Counted from the first letter of the stretch, positions 1 to 10,991 are shown. The stretch is 64,000 bases of DNA from Avibacterium volantium (GCF_900635775.1 NZ_LR134167.1:405001-469000), one strand, 5' to 3'. The notes: generated by a model not told the origin, from the letters alone. Numbers and translations are program-made.

Positions 1-537
<537 letters not shown>

Positions 538-673
538 ATACAACGCTCAAGGGTTTTGGCTTGTTTTTGATTGGAAAGAAAGAGTAAGAATAAAGACACT
601 TAGTCGGATAATGGCATAGAAATAAGAGAAGTTATCGACTAAGAGAAATAAAGTAAAGAATCTAAAGAATTAT

Positions 674-789
674 CTTGGCGGCGCTAGTGCAGTGGACCCA
701 CCTAAATCCATGCCGAACTTAGAAGTGAAACGCTGTAACGCCGATGGTAGTGTGGGGAATCCCCATGTGAGAGTAGGACACCGCCAGGT
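674..789 (+). rRNA. 5S ribosomal RNA
   Basis: This is a 5S rRNA of about 116 nt, the last gene of the rRNA operon. The internal CCATGCCGAACTT and AGAAGTGAAACGC blocks are conserved. The termini pair (CTTGGCGG near 676 with CCGCCAGG near 781-788). Ends are estimated to within 2-3 nt by comparison with the remembered E. coli and H. influenzae 5S sequences. Confidence 0.95.
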
Positions 790-804
790 TTTGAATGAGA
801 GAAG

Positions 805-838
805 AACGCCATTGAGGAAACTCCGTGGCGTTTTTTTA
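805..838 (+). terminator. rrn operon terminator
   Basis: Stem AACGCCA / TGGCGTT with a short loop, followed by a run of seven T, 16 nt after the 5S gene. This is a standard intrinsic terminator for the rRNA operon. Confidence 0.85.
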
Positions 839-1055
839 TTTGTTTTATTTTATATCTCCTATTTTGGGTTTTAATTACACCGCACTTTGGTTTTATGTTT
901 TTCCAGTACAAGCTGATAACTGGCTGGCTTGAAATTAATTTTTGAAAAGTTAAAGTAAAATCTCTATTTTTCTTAATAAGAAGAAAAAGATTTTATCAGA
1001 GCGATTTCGTTATTTTTTAGCAGTCGTGTCTTTATAGATTGATATAACGATTACA

Positions 1056-1784
1056 TTATCCCTTATACCCATTCAAAACCTCATTCCAATCCTGTTCTGT
1101 AAATTTTATTGCTAGCTTATTTACTTCTTTACTAAAAGAGCGGTGTAATCTGGCGAGATTTTGGGCTTTCCAGTTATTGCCTGATTTTTCGGTGCATTTG
1201 TCAAAATCAATCAGCCAGTATTTTTGTTCTGGTGTGGCGAAATGTTGGACTAAAATATTATGGGCGTTAAGGTCGGTGTGGCAGATTTGTCGGTCATGTA
1301 ATTGGCGGATTAAGCGGCCGATTTGCTGCCAATTTTCAGCGGATAAAGAATGGTGTTGTAAAAGTGCGGTGAGATCTTGCGCATTTTCGATTTTTTCACT
1401 CAGTAAATCTGCTTGATAGCAAATGCCCGCTTTACCTTTAATCACTCTTGCTCCAATGGGTTTTGGCACGGGGAGTCCGTCTTGATGTAATTTATTTAAC
1501 AAATGAAATTCGGCGAAACTGCGCGTGTGCTGAAGATCGTGGAACCAATAACGATCTTTATTCAACTTACCAAATAAACCACCGCGATAATAATGGCGCA
1601 AGGCACAATTTACACCAAAAAGATCCGCACTTTGCACAAACCAAGTTGTCCCCCGCCCTTTGGCTGAACCAAGAATACGCTGCTGTTGCTGCCAAAATTG
1701 CGGATCAAAATAAGCGCTGGGATCAACAGGTTGTGTTTCCAGATTAAAAATAAAATATTGGTTTTGCTGTTGCAGTTCAAGCAT
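1056..1784 (-). CDS. kdkA: 3-deoxy-D-manno-octulosonic acid (Kdo) kinase
   Basis: KdkA phosphorylates the 4-OH of the single Kdo on lipid IVA in Haemophilus-type LPS, on the cytoplasmic face of the inner membrane. The fold is a small protein-kinase/RIO-like domain. The catalytic-loop motif HTDLNAHN is at about residues 169-176 and a DFD metal-binding motif at about 193-195. I chose the ATG at 1784, giving 242 aa, about the length I recall for H. influenzae KdkA; a TTG ten codons upstream would also be in frame. It is divergent from opsX, whose product acts on phosphorylated Kdo, and this pairing is conserved in Haemophilus. Confident call; the exact start is less sure. Confidence 0.93.
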   Translation of the reverse strand: MLELQQQNQYFIFNLETQPVDPSAYFDPQFWQQQQRILGSAKGRGTTWFVQSADLFGVNCALRHYYRGGLFGKLNKDRYWFHDLQHTRSFAEFHLLNKLHQDGLPVPKPIGARVIKGKAGICYQADLLSEKIENAQDLTALLQHHSLSAENWQQIGRLIRQLHDRQICHTDLNAHNILVQHFATPEQKYWLIDFDKCTEKSGNNWKAQNLARLHRSFSKEVNKLAIKFTEQDWNEVLNGYKG

Positions 1785-1877
1785 ATTGGGCAGATTTCTT
1801 ATAGAATAGATCAATGAAAATATTCTACTGAAAATAAAAAAGAATGCTACATTAAGCAGAAAAAGTAAGGTAAATCT

Positions 1878-2924
1878 ATGGCACTTTTTTCCACGCCCCC
1901 TAAATCTATTTGTATTTTACGCCTTTCCGCGATTGGTGATGTGTGTAATGCGCTGTCAGCGGTACAACAAATTCAGCGTTATTGGAAAGATACTCAAATC
2001 ACTTGGATTGTGGGCAAAACCGAAATGCAGTTATTGCAAAATGTGAAAGGGATTCGCTTTATTCCGTATGACAAAAAAACCGGCTGGAAAGGCATTTTAG
2101 CTTTGTGGAAAACCTTGCGTGGCGAGCATTTTGATGTGCTATTAAATATGCAAACGGCTTTGCGTGCCTCAATGATTTCCTTAGGCATCAAAGCCACTTA
2201 TAAAGTGGGTTTTAGCAAAAACCGTGCGCGAGAAGGGCAATGGTTATTTACCAATCGTAAAATTAATGAATCAACTAATCCGCACGTTTTAGCGGGATTT
2301 TGGGCATTCGTGGAATGTTTAGGCTTGCCCGTGGAAGCCCCAAAATGGGATTTAGCCATTGGTGAAAAAGAAATTTCCGCCGTTCGGCAATTTATTGATC
2401 CGACAAGAAAAAATCTGCTCATTTCCCCTTGTTCAAGCAAATCAGAAAAAGATTGGTTGGCTGAACGCTATGCAGAAATTGCCAATATCGCCCATCGTCA
2501 AAATATTAATGTGATTTTATGTGGCTCGCCTGCGCCAAGAGAGCAAGCAATGATCGAAAAAATCATCGCATTGTGTGATTTTCAGCCTGTGAATGCGAGC
2601 GGCAAAACCTCATTATTGGAATTAAGTGCTTTAATCGGAATGGCGGATTTACTGCTCGCTCCCGACAGCGGCCCTGCGCATATTGCCACCGCTCAAGGCA
2701 CACCTGTGCTCGGTTTGTATGCCTATCATAATCCGCTACGCACAGGCCCTTATAACAATTTGCCCGAAGTGGTTTCCGTGTATGAACAAAATGCCCTGCA
2801 AGAATTTGGCAAGCCTTCTAGCCAATTACCTTGGGCAACCAAATTGAAAGGCAAAGATTTAATGGTACAAATTTCTGTGGCAGACGTATCAGAGAAAATG
2901 CGCCAGATGGGCTTTATTCAATAA
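1878..2924 (+). CDS. opsX: ADP-heptose:LPS heptosyltransferase I (OpsX/HptA type)
   Basis: This is a GT9-family heptosyltransferase (348 aa, GT-B fold) that adds the first heptose to the Kdo of the LPS inner core. The N-terminus carries the family pattern ILRLSAIGDVCNAL. The C-terminal half has the donor-binding APDSGPAHIATAQGTP segment near residues 258-273. Adjacency to kdkA points to the OpsX/HptA subtype, which prefers phosphorylated Kdo. A second heptosyltransferase I (waaC) lies at 15378, so this organism carries both kinds. The start ATG has an AAGGTA ribosome-binding site. It is not WaaF, whose gene is identified separately. Confidence 0.88.
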   Translation: MALFSTPPKSICILRLSAIGDVCNALSAVQQIQRYWKDTQITWIVGKTEMQLLQNVKGIRFIPYDKKTGWKGILALWKTLRGEHFDVLLNMQTALRASMISLGIKATYKVGFSKNRAREGQWLFTNRKINESTNPHVLAGFWAFVECLGLPVEAPKWDLAIGEKEISAVRQFIDPTRKNLLISPCSSKSEKDWLAERYAEIANIAHRQNINVILCGSPAPREQAMIEKIIALCDFQPVNASGKTSLLELSALIGMADLLLAPDSGPAHIATAQGTPVLGLYAYHNPLRTGPYNNLPEVVSVYEQNALQEFGKPSSQLPWATKLKGKDLMVQISVADVSEKMRQMGFIQ

Positions 2925-2993
2925 AACTGTTAAAAAATAGCCAAGCATTCGCTATAATACGCCGATTTTTGTGTTCGCGAATCGACAAAAATA

Positions 2994-3031
2994 AAGTGCG
3001 GTGGAAAATTCTGTAATTTTTCACCGCACTT
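2994..3031 (+). terminator. inverted USS pair, terminator-like hairpin after opsX
   Basis: Two uptake signal sequences face each other (AAGTGCGGT at 2994-3002, ACCGCACTT at 3023-3031). Their A/T-rich extensions also pair, so the RNA would form a long hairpin between opsX and the ABC exporter gene. Inverted USS pairs acting as terminators are known in H. influenzae. The T-run after the stem is weak, so termination here is inferred. Confidence 0.6.
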
Positions 3032-3081
3032 ATCCTTTTATTTTACCTTGCGAACCTTTCTTTTTATTTCTAGGAAAAACA

Positions 3082-4920
3082 ATGTTTAACAAAATTTTTG
3101 AATGGTTTGAAAGCCGCCTAAACGCCTATCCAGAGCAATCACCGAAAACGCCCGAAAAAGGTTTAATCCGCTTTATTTGGTCGAATATGGAAGGAATGCG
3201 TGGCTGGATTTTGCTACTTGCGTTGCTCACCGTGGGAACGGGGGTGATGGAGGCCGTGTTGTTCCAGTTTATGGGGATCGTGGTGGATTGGCTTGGTAAG
3301 TACACGCCAGCCACCTTATGGCAAGAAAAAGGCCATTGGCTTTTGGCGATGGCAGCTTTGCTGGTGTTTAGCATATTTTGGTCATTCACGGCGTCTGCGG
3401 TGCGTTTGCAAACCTTGCAAGGTGTATTTCCAATGCGCTTGCGTTGGAATTTCCATCGTTTAATGCTGGGACAAAGCCTGAGTTTCTATCAAGATGAATT
3501 TGCTGGACGCGTGTCGGCGAAAGTTATGCAAACTGCCCTTGCGGTGCGTGATACCGTGCTGACCATTGCGGATATTATGGTCTATGTCGTGGTGTATTTC
3601 ATCACCTCAGGCATTGTGCTTGCTGCGTTAGATGCGTGGTTCTTGCTACCTTTTGCCTTGTGGATTGTGGCATTTATCACGATTTTACGCATTATCATTC
3701 CTAAATTAGCTAAAACGGCAGAACGCCAAGCAGATGCGCGTTCTTTAATGACGGGGCGAATTACCGATTCTTACGCCAATATCGCCACCGTGAAATTATT
3801 TTCCCACGGTTCAAGAGAAGCCAGTTACGCCAAGCGTTCAATGGAAGAATTTATGGTTACCGTACACGCGCAAATGCGTTTGGCGACCTCTCTAGATACC
3901 ATCACTTACGCCACTAACATCACCTTAACACTCAGCACGGCAATCCTTGGCATTGTGCTATGGAAGCAAGGCAGCGTTGGAGTGGGGGCAATTGCTACCG
4001 CCATTGCAATGGCATTACGGGTGAATTTTATTTCCCGTTGGATTATGTGGGAATCCGCACGTTTATTTGAAAACATCGGTACGGTAAATGACGGAATGAA
4101 CACGCTTACTAAACCCCATACTATTGTGGATAAACCGCAAGCCTTGCCATTAAAAGTGAGCAAAGGGGAAATTCGCTTCAATGATGTCAGTTTCTCTTAC
4201 GATCCACAAAAACCATTGCTAAACCACTTTAATCTCACCATTAAACCGGGGGAAAAAGTGGGCTTGATCGGTCGTTCAGGGGCGGGGAAATCCACCATTG
4301 TAAATTTGCTCTTGCGTTTTTATGAAGCCAATCAGGGTGAGATCACTATTGATGGGCAAAATGTGTGTGATGTTACGCAAGAAAGTTTACGCAGCCAAAT
4401 TGGCTTAGTGACACAAGATACCTCATTGCTACACCGTTCTGTGCGTGAAAACATCATTTATGGTCGCCCAACTGCCAGTGATGAAGAAATGATCTCCGCC
4501 GCACAGCGTGCTGAAGCATCAGAATTTATTCCTTATTTGAGTGATTCAGAAGGCCGAACAGGCTATGATGCTCACGTTGGTGAGCGCGGTGTGAAACTTT
4601 CTGGAGGACAACGCCAGCGTATCGCCATTGCCCGCGTAATGCTAAAAGATGCACCAATTCTGTTGTTAGATGAAGCCACTAGTGCGTTAGATTCCGAAGT
4701 GGAAGTGGCGATTCAAGAAAGCCTCGATAAAATGATGGAAGGCAAAACCGTGATTGCGATTGCCCACCGCCTTTCTACCATTGCCGCAATGGATCGCTTA
4801 ATTGTGCTAGATAAAGGCCATATCGTAGAACAAGGCACGCACAACGAATTGCTTGCCCAAAATGGACTTTACGCCAAACTCTGGCACCACCAAAGCGGTG
4901 GTTTTTTGAGTGAAGAATAG
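3082..4920 (+). CDS. ABC exporter, fused permease and ATPase
   Basis: A 612-aa half-transporter: an ABC type-1 exporter membrane domain (about residues 35-330, with several hydrophobic helices) followed by a nucleotide-binding domain. The NBD shows Walker A GRSGAGKST, a Q-loop TQDTSL, the signature LSGGQRQR, Walker B ILLLDEATSALD and the H-loop AHRLST. Such proteins dimerise in the inner membrane and export drugs, lipids or peptides; the substrate is not readable here. The ATG at 3082 with AGGAAA upstream is preferred over an in-frame GTG at 3001 that lies inside a USS hairpin. It follows opsX, but an envelope-lipid role is only a guess. Confidence 0.88.
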   Translation: MFNKIFEWFESRLNAYPEQSPKTPEKGLIRFIWSNMEGMRGWILLLALLTVGTGVMEAVLFQFMGIVVDWLGKYTPATLWQEKGHWLLAMAALLVFSIFWSFTASAVRLQTLQGVFPMRLRWNFHRLMLGQSLSFYQDEFAGRVSAKVMQTALAVRDTVLTIADIMVYVVVYFITSGIVLAALDAWFLLPFALWIVAFITILRIIIPKLAKTAERQADARSLMTGRITDSYANIATVKLFSHGSREASYAKRSMEEFMVTVHAQMRLATSLDTITYATNITLTLSTAILGIVLWKQGSVGVGAIATAIAMALRVNFISRWIMWESARLFENIGTVNDGMNTLTKPHTIVDKPQALPLKVSKGEIRFNDVSFSYDPQKPLLNHFNLTIKPGEKVGLIGRSGAGKSTIVNLLLRFYEANQGEITIDGQNVCDVTQESLRSQIGLVTQDTSLLHRSVRENIIYGRPTASDEEMISAAQRAEASEFIPYLSDSEGRTGYDAHVGERGVKLSGGQRQRIAIARVMLKDAPILLLDEATSALDSEVEVAIQESLDKMMEGKTVIAIAHRLSTIAAMDRLIVLDKGHIVEQGTHNELLAQNGLYAKLWHHQSGGFLSEE

Positions 4921-4935
4921 ATAACACTAAATATC

Positions 4936-4968
4936 AAAGCAAGATTGCCCAACAATCTTGCTTTTTTT
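4936..4968. terminator. bidirectional terminator between ABC exporter and fucP
   Basis: Perfect stem GCAAGATTG / CAATCTTGC with a CCCAA loop. T-runs lie on the plus side and an A-run precedes the stem, so it can serve the converging ABC exporter gene and fuc operon. Confidence 0.85.
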
Positions 4969-4977
4969 GTGTTTATA

Positions 4978-6264
4978 TTATTTCAACACTTTCCAAGCAC
5001 GATAGCCGTAAATTGCAATAGCGACAAAGCAGATAAGTGGTAGTACGAAAGAAACATTGACTGCTGGCATTCCAAAAATTTCGCCTTGGTCAATAAGAAT
5101 ACCTTGCAATGGTGGCATTAACGCGCCGCCGACAATTGCCATTACTAAACCAGCTGCCCCCAAGGTAGCTTCTTCTTTTAAGCCATAAAGTGCGATGCCG
5201 TAAATGGTTGGGAACATTAGAGACATAAAGGCTGAAGTGAGAATTAAGCAATATAAACCGCCCACGCCGTCAATAAAGATAACACCAAGGATACTGAAGA
5301 AGCCGCCTAATGCGAAAAGGTATAGCATTAGTTCTGCTTTGAGATATTTCATAATGCTGGTGCTAATAAAGCGACTTACGATAAAAATACCCATTGCGAT
5401 AATGTTATAGTTTTGTGCTTCTGCTTTGGTGAAGCCCAAACGTTCTGCATATTGAATAATGAAAGTCCAACACATAATTTGCACACCAACATAGAACACT
5501 TGCGCAATCACCCCTTCGCGATATTTTGCTTTTGCAATTAAGCGGTTAAAGGCTTCACGGAAAGACAGTTTTGTGCCTTGTTCAATTTTAGTTGCAGGCA
5601 TTTTGTATAAACCAATCACTAACATAATCACGACCACCACAAGTCCCACTACTAAATAAGGATTGCGGATAATTTCTAAATCGTGAGTACGCACGGCGGC
5701 TTTTTCTGCTGTGGATAAGGTGTTGAAAATCAGATTGCCTGCAGCATCACGTTTGTCAGATTCCAAATTCACTAACACGATTTGTGAGGCAACAAACATC
5801 CCTGTAATTGAACCAAGCGGATTAAAAGATTGCGCTAAATTCAAACGGCGAGTTGCAGTTTGTGGATCACCCATTGAAAGGATATAAGGATTCGCTGTGG
5901 TTTCCAAAAATGCTAAGCCAAAAGTTAAAATGTAAAGCGAGAATAAAAAGAAGGTAAATTGTTCATAGCGTGCCGCAGGATAGAACAAAAATGCGCCCAC
6001 AGCATAAAGAGCTAAACCCAGTAATACCCCCGATTTATAGTTATAACGGCTAACAAATAATGCGGCAGGAATGGCCATTGTGCCGTAACCACCATAGAAA
6101 GCAAATTGCACTAATGCAGCTTCTGAGGCGGGAATTTCCATTACAGTTTGGAATACCGCAACCATTGGATTGGTAATATCATTGGCAAATCCCCATAGCG
6201 CAAATAGCGTGGTAATGAGGATAAATGGAACAACAAATTGCTTTTCAAGAATTTTTGCACTCAT
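4978..6264 (-). CDS. fucP: L-fucose:H+ symporter
   Basis: This is an inner-membrane major facilitator superfamily permease that imports L-fucose with protons (428 aa; E. coli FucP is 438). About 12 hydrophobic segments are visible. The N-terminal LWGFANDITNPMV and the ETTANPYILSMGDP segment near residues 121-134 are typical of the FucP/FHS family. It is the last gene of the fucIKUAP operon, 108 nt after fucA. The ATG is preceded by a strong AAGGAG ribosome-binding site. Confidence 0.95.
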   Translation of the reverse strand: MSAKILEKQFVVPFILITTLFALWGFANDITNPMVAVFQTVMEIPASEAALVQFAFYGGYGTMAIPAALFVSRYNYKSGVLLGLALYAVGAFLFYPAARYEQFTFFLFSLYILTFGLAFLETTANPYILSMGDPQTATRRLNLAQSFNPLGSITGMFVASQIVLVNLESDKRDAAGNLIFNTLSTAEKAAVRTHDLEIIRNPYLVVGLVVVVIMLVIGLYKMPATKIEQGTKLSFREAFNRLIAKAKYREGVIAQVFYVGVQIMCWTFIIQYAERLGFTKAEAQNYNIIAMGIFIVSRFISTSIMKYLKAELMLYLFALGGFFSILGVIFIDGVGGLYCLILTSAFMSLMFPTIYGIALYGLKEEATLGAAGLVMAIVGGALMPPLQGILIDQGEIFGMPAVNVSFVLPLICFVAIAIYGYRAWKVLK

Positions 6265-6372
6265 AATGTTTCTCCTTGTTTGAGAGCAAACTCACCGCGA
6301 CTTCTCTTTGCGGTTATGAAATGAGTTTGCTTAATCATCAACTTTTTGTGAAGCAACTGCGCGATAAACTCG

Positions 6373-7020
6373 CTACTCCTCAATGCGTAATCCATAGGAT
6401 TTGAATTTTTCTAACACCACTGCCATATCTTGTTCTGATAACAATGGGATAGGTTGTTGGGTTGAGAGTAATTGGATATACCATTTCGCTAACACCTCCA
6501 CTTCCTGTGCTAACCATAAGGCTTTATCTAAATTTTCTTCAGCCGCGATTAAACCGTGGTGAGCAAGTAAAATCGCCTTGCTTTGCTTAATGCCTTCCCC
6601 CACATATTGGGCTAATTTTGCTGTGCCGAAGGTGGCATAAGGGACACAAGGAATATGATCCGTGCCACCTACCGCAATCATATAGTGAATGGGTGGAATG
6701 GGTTTTTCCAAGATTGACACTGCGGCGCAATAAGTCGCGTGGTTATGCACCACCGCATTCACATCAGGGCGTGCTTGATAAACGGCTAAATGGAAATGCC
6801 ACTCGCTCGAAGGCAATTTACCTTCTTCGTGCTGCCCTTGATTGCTGACAAACACAATATCTTGTTCTGTCATTTGCTCATAAGGCATTCCTGTTGGGGT
6901 AATCAACATTCCATCTTGGTAACGCACACTGATATTGCCCGCAGTGCCTTGATTTAAACCTAATCTTGTCATTTCAAGGCAAGTATCAATAATCTTGCGG
7001 GAAAGTTGTTGTCTGTTCAT
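6373..7020 (-). CDS. fucA: L-fuculose-1-phosphate aldolase
   Basis: Class II aldolase that cleaves L-fuculose 1-phosphate to dihydroxyacetone phosphate and L-lactaldehyde. The four zinc ligands of E. coli FucA are present at the same positions: Glu73, His92, His94 and His155. Length is 215 aa, equal to the E. coli enzyme. The ATG at 7020 (ribosome-binding site AAGGAG) is chosen; the reading frame stays open 28 codons further into the end of fucU, but that extension has no homology. It sits in the fuc operon between fucU and fucP. Confidence 0.96.
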   Translation of the reverse strand: MNRQQLSRKIIDTCLEMTRLGLNQGTAGNISVRYQDGMLITPTGMPYEQMTEQDIVFVSNQGQHEEGKLPSSEWHFHLAVYQARPDVNAVVHNHATYCAAVSILEKPIPPIHYMIAVGGTDHIPCVPYATFGTAKLAQYVGEGIKQSKAILLAHHGLIAAEENLDKALWLAQEVEVLAKWYIQLLSTQQPIPLLSEQDMAVVLEKFKSYGLRIEE

Positions 7021-7046
7021 TTTATTCTTCTCCTTACTACAATTTT

Positions 7047-7514
7047 TTAGGGAAATACTGGGGTTACCCCTTTTTTCAAAATAATATTGCCGTATTTTGC
7101 ACATTCGCCTGTAACCACCACGGCATAGGCTTGTTTGGCCCGATCGTAAAAATCAAAACGGTCAATACGGGCTAATTTCGGCAAATTTTGCACCGCACTT
7201 TGAGTTTGTGCAGATTTCTGTAATGCCGTTTCAATCGCGTTGAGATAACGGGCTTCCACGCTAGGGTCAAGGCTATCCCCTTGCACGGCTTGCATCATAA
7301 TCAGTGGCGCATCTACATAGCTGTCAAATTCAAATAACGGCGTGATCCCCGTTAATAACGTATCAATGCCAAGGCCATCAGCACGCAAAATACGATGGTG
7401 GACTTGGTGTGCGGGGAAATGCGCATCAGCAAGCACAATTTCATCTCCGTGTCCCATTTCAGCAAGCACCTTCAATAATTCAGGGGAAAGGGCTGGGTGA
7501 ATACCTTTTAACAT
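7047..7514 (-). CDS. fucU: L-fucose mutarotase
   Basis: FucU interconverts the alpha and beta anomers of L-fucose so that FucI receives the right form. The N-terminal [22 protein letters not shown] segment and the C-terminal [17 protein letters not shown] are family hallmarks. At 155 aa it is about 15 residues longer than E. coli FucU. Most of the extra length lies around residues 95-112, and part of that insert (QSAVQ) is encoded by a USS at about 7191-7199. The start overlaps the fucK stop by 7 nt, which implies translational coupling. Confidence 0.94.
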   Translation of the reverse strand: MLKGIHPALSPELLKVLAEMGHGDEIVLADAHFPAHQVHHRILRADGLGIDTLLTGITPLFEFDSYVDAPLIMMQAVQGDSLDPSVEARYLNAIETALQKSAQTQSAVQNLPKLARIDRFDFYDRAKQAYAVVVTGECAKYGNIILKKGVTPVFP

Positions 7515-8971
7515 GATTTGTTCTCCATCAGTTGTTGATAAAGTGCGGTGTGATTTGAAGGGAAAATACGTTGTTTGTTTGGCTTCATTTCGCCTTGCGC
7601 TTGTTGTACATTGTCATACACACCAACACCCGCTAGGGTAAACATTGCCGCACCTAACACTGTGCTTTCTGCCACGTCCACAATATCAATAGGTAAATTC
7701 AGCACATCAGCACGAATTTGATTCCATAAACGATTTTTAGAACCTCCGCCCACGCAAATTAAGCTCTCTGCTTTGAAATGGCTAACTTGCTGCAGAATAT
7801 CTAAGCCTGCTTTAAGTTGATAAGCCATATATTCCAACGCCGCACGATAAATTTGCCCACGCGAGCTGTGCATTGAAAGCCCGACAATTTGCCCGAAACC
7901 TTGTCCGTTATCCGCAGGATTAAACTTGCCACTAAAGCGAATGCCCTGTGATCCCACGGTTGCTGCTGCACCCTCTGCGATCATTGTTGGGTAATATTCC
8001 TCAGTACCTTTTACATCGGCAAAGAAAGTTTTGCCCACCCATTCCATCACGCCAGATCCAATCCATTGCACTGCAGGATTAAAGCAACGAGATAGTGCGT
8101 CAAATTCCGTGGTTAAGCCTTGTGGTACAAATTCAATGTGTGGCTCGGCTTTTTCGGTGCGCGCCATTAAAATCTCCCAAGTGCCTGAACTTAGCACCGG
8201 TTGATTTAGCCCTGCGCCTGAGCCAAAAACCGCAAATTGGGTATCGTGTCCGCAAGAAATAACCGGAATAGGATTTAACCCTAGCTGCTGACAAAGTGCG
8301 GTAGATAACACGCCAATTTTTTCACCTGCATTCACCATTGGTGGAAAATGCGTTTCTTGTAGCCCTAATACATTTAGCACCGCCGTATCCCAAGTTTGGC
8401 TTTGCAAATCGGTCATCATTGAGGTACCAGCCATTGTGCGATCGGTGCTAAAAACACCTGTTAAACGTTGGTTAAGCATTGATGAAATGAACACAAATTT
8501 ATCCATTTTTTGCAAAATTTCAGGTTCATTTTCTTTTAGCCATAACAGTTTAAATAGGGTGTTAAAACTGTATTGCCCAATCCCGTTCCGTTGATAAAGT
8601 GCGTTCACATCAAGGTATTGTGCAAGATTTTCCATAATGGAAATAGTGCGTGGACATTGCCAAGAAATAATCGGGTAAAGCTGATTTCCAGCCTTATCGA
8701 AAGGTGCGCCATCTACCCCAAAGGTGGTGACGCCAATCCCCACAATATCTTGCAAAGAATGGGATTGTTTGAGCTGAGTTAAGGTTTTTTCGGCACAAAT
8801 TAACAACTTCTGCCAGATTTCTTCAATATCCCAAATATAAAAATGCGGATACTGCGGATCAGGTTGAGCACGATTTGGCTGATGATGAGAAGCCAAAATC
8901 TTGCCCTTTTGATCAATAGCAATAGTGCGTAAATTGGTTGCGCCACAATCAAAAATCAGTGCGATTGCCAT
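7508..8971 (-). CDS. fucK: L-fuculokinase
   Basis: FGGY-family sugar kinase (487 aa; E. coli 482) that phosphorylates L-fuculose with ATP. The N-terminal ribonuclease H-like fold motif [12 protein letters not shown] is at residues 3-14. The C-terminal ATP-binding motif [13 protein letters not shown] is at about 422-434. The ATG has a GGAGG ribosome-binding site. It is separated from fucI by 63 nt that contain an inverted USS hairpin. fucK is one of the H. influenzae MLST loci, so the gene is well characterised in this family. Confidence 0.95.
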   Translation of the reverse strand: MAIALIFDCGATNLRTIAIDQKGKILASHHQPNRAQPDPQYPHFYIWDIEEIWQKLLICAEKTLTQLKQSHSLQDIVGIGVTTFGVDGAPFDKAGNQLYPIISWQCPRTISIMENLAQYLDVNALYQRNGIGQYSFNTLFKLLWLKENEPEILQKMDKFVFISSMLNQRLTGVFSTDRTMAGTSMMTDLQSQTWDTAVLNVLGLQETHFPPMVNAGEKIGVLSTALCQQLGLNPIPVISCGHDTQFAVFGSGAGLNQPVLSSGTWEILMARTEKAEPHIEFVPQGLTTEFDALSRCFNPAVQWIGSGVMEWVGKTFFADVKGTEEYYPTMIAEGAAATVGSQGIRFSGKFNPADNGQGFGQIVGLSMHSSRGQIYRAALEYMAYQLKAGLDILQQVSHFKAESLICVGGGSKNRLWNQIRADVLNLPIDIVDVAESTVLGAAMFTLAGVGVYDNVQQAQGEMKPNKQRIFPSNHTALYQQLMENKSC

Positions 8972-8994
8972 AAAACCTCCGAGAGTTCTACTTT

Positions 8995-9024
8995 AAAAGT
9001 GCGGTCAAAAAACACCGCACTTTT
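8995..9024 (-). terminator. inverted USS pair in the fucI-fucK spacer
   Basis: AAAAGTGCGGT at 8995-9005 pairs with ACCGCACTTTT at 9014-9024 around an 8-nt loop. In the transcribed (minus) direction the stem ends in UUUU, so it could terminate part of the transcription after fucI or protect the upstream mRNA 3' end. That function is inferred. Confidence 0.5.
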
Positions 9025-9034
9025 CCTTTAGCGA

Positions 9035-10801
9035 TTATTTATAAAGTGGCCCAAAGTTTGCGCAAGCACGGTAATCTTGCCCTTCTTTGTCTTGACCAAA
9101 GCCATTCCACGCACTTGGGCGGAAAATATCTTGTTCAGCCACATTGTGCATACATACAGGAATGCGCAACATTGATGCAAGGGTAATAAGATCCGCACCA
9201 ATATGGCCATAAGTGGCAACGCAGTGATTTGCGCCCCAGTTCGCCATAACAGAATACACATCAGTGAATGCACCTGTGCCTGTTAAGCGCGGTACGAACC
9301 AAGTGCAAGGCCAAGTTTCGTTGGTGCGTTTCATTAGGGTGTCGTGAACCTCAGCAGGTAAATCAATTGACCAACCTTCCGCAATTTGTAGTACAGGGCC
9401 AATGCCTCGAATAATATTTAAACGGTGCATCGTAAATGGCATTCCGCCTTTAGTGAGATATTGTGATGAGTAACCGCCGCCACGGAAATATTCATACACC
9501 GCAGGACACCAACGGGTGTTTTCCACACAGCGTTTGCCATCTTCTTCCGTTACTTCCCAAGCTGGCTTAATGACAGGATTGCCTTTGTCATCTGTATGCT
9601 GACCTGTGCCGTCTAAGGCGGCAGAACCGGAGTTAATCAAATGGATAAAACCACTTTCTGGGCGGAAGCCAGTGGCACGTTCCACCGCATCAGGACTCCA
9701 ATAGGTGCGTACATCGGCAAAGATTTGTGCTTGCCCAGTAAGCTGATTACCAAACAGCATACATACGCCATTGAGGGAGTCATTTTCCGTAGCAAGAATG
9801 TAAGGTGGGCGAACACCGTTCCAGTCGTAGGTGGAGTTAAGAATAGCTTCCATAAAATCACCATTTGGCATATGGTCTGTCCAATGACGTTGTCCTTGGA
9901 AACCTGCCGCAATCGCGTTATGTCCAAGAGCTTCTTCGCCATAATTGAGCTGCGCTAATTTTTCATTGCCCGCCATCAGATCACGTGTGATGATTGCCAT
10001 TTTCACCACGTTTTCCCAAAGCTTCGCTTTTTGTTCTGGGCTATCTTGATGATCTGGGTGATTGACATCAACACCTTCTTTGCAATAGGTTTTCACCCAT
10101 TGAAGTGCCAGTTCCACTTCTTCCTCATCATAAATTTTGCGGTCAAGACGGCGTTTAATTTCGCTCATATCCACATATTCATTGCGCATTCCTAAATATT
10201 CTTGGAAGAATTTTTGATCCACGATAGAGCCCGCAATTCCCATAGAAACAGAACCGATAGAAAGATAGGATTTGCCGCGAATGGTTGCCACAGTCAGTGC
10301 AGCGCGAGCAAAGCGTAGGAGTTTTTCTTTAACGTCTTCCGGAATACTGGTATCAGAGGCTTCTTGCACTTCTGTGCCATAAATAGAAAAGGCAGGTAAG
10401 CCCATTTGTGAATGGCCGGCTAATGCGGCAGCTAAATAAACAGCACCGGGGCGTTCTGTACCATTGAATCCCCAAATGGCTTTGGGCATATGCGGATCCA
10501 TATCAATGGTTTCTGAACCATAGCACCAGCAAGGGGTGACGGTAATCACTGCGCCTACATTGGCAAGTTTAAATTTTTCTGCACAAGCAGCGGCTTCGGC
10601 CACGCCACCAATACAAGTATCTGCGATAACACATTCCACAAATGAACCGTCCGTATGGCGAATATGGCTTTCTAATAAATTGGCAACGGATTTTGCCATA
10701 TTCATCGTTTGATCTTCGAGCGATTCACGCACGCCCATACGGCGGCCATCAATGGTTGGACGAATACCAATTCTAATTGGGGCTGATTTTAATACTGTCA
10801 T
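9035..10801 (-). CDS. fucI: L-fucose isomerase
   Basis: Mn2+-dependent ketol isomerase converting L-fucose to L-fuculose (588 aa; E. coli 591). The N-terminal [21 protein letters not shown] and the central [14 protein letters not shown] segment are strongly conserved in FucI. The protein is cytoplasmic and hexameric in the family. It is the first structural gene of the operon, preceded by a GAGGG ribosome-binding site and a long regulatory region shared with the end of fucR. Confidence 0.97.
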   Translation of the reverse strand: MTVLKSAPIRIGIRPTIDGRRMGVRESLEDQTMNMAKSVANLLESHIRHTDGSFVECVIADTCIGGVAEAAACAEKFKLANVGAVITVTPCWCYGSETIDMDPHMPKAIWGFNGTERPGAVYLAAALAGHSQMGLPAFSIYGTEVQEASDTSIPEDVKEKLLRFARAALTVATIRGKSYLSIGSVSMGIAGSIVDQKFFQEYLGMRNEYVDMSEIKRRLDRKIYDEEEVELALQWVKTYCKEGVDVNHPDHQDSPEQKAKLWENVVKMAIITRDLMAGNEKLAQLNYGEEALGHNAIAAGFQGQRHWTDHMPNGDFMEAILNSTYDWNGVRPPYILATENDSLNGVCMLFGNQLTGQAQIFADVRTYWSPDAVERATGFRPESGFIHLINSGSAALDGTGQHTDDKGNPVIKPAWEVTEEDGKRCVENTRWCPAVYEYFRGGGYSSQYLTKGGMPFTMHRLNIIRGIGPVLQIAEGWSIDLPAEVHDTLMKRTNETWPCTWFVPRLTGTGAFTDVYSVMANWGANHCVATYGHIGADLITLASMLRIPVCMHNVAEQDIFRPSAWNGFGQDKEGQDYRACANFGPLYK

Positions 10802-10975
10802 TGTGTTTTCCCTCTATACTAAGCCGAGCTTTATTCCGCTATGGGTATTGTGTTGAATAAAGTCAGCAAGATTTATTGAAAAAGTACGACTTGGGTAAAA
10901 ATGAATTGCTTTCATCGCGCATACGGCAAGAATGGAACGGTGGAGCAATATCGTTATGCAATGTGCTGCATCAAC

Positions 10976-10991
10976 TTTATTGTTCAATAAA
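10976..10991. promoter_or_regulatory. candidate FucR operator
   Basis: TTTATTGTTCAATAAA is a perfect 7-bp inverted repeat with a 2-bp centre. A similar half-site pair recurs at 10853-10880. Position and repetition suggest an operator for the adjacent DeoR-family regulator. This is inference; the FucR target motif is not something I can confirm. Confidence 0.35.

Noticed and set aside
538..673. tRNA between 23S and 5S
   Set aside because: No cloverleaf or TTCGA-type T-loop is visible in the spacer.
3001..3081. GTG-initiated N-terminal extension of the ABC exporter
   Set aside because: The extension lies within an inverted USS hairpin and has no homology; the ATG at 3082 has a proper ribosome-binding site.
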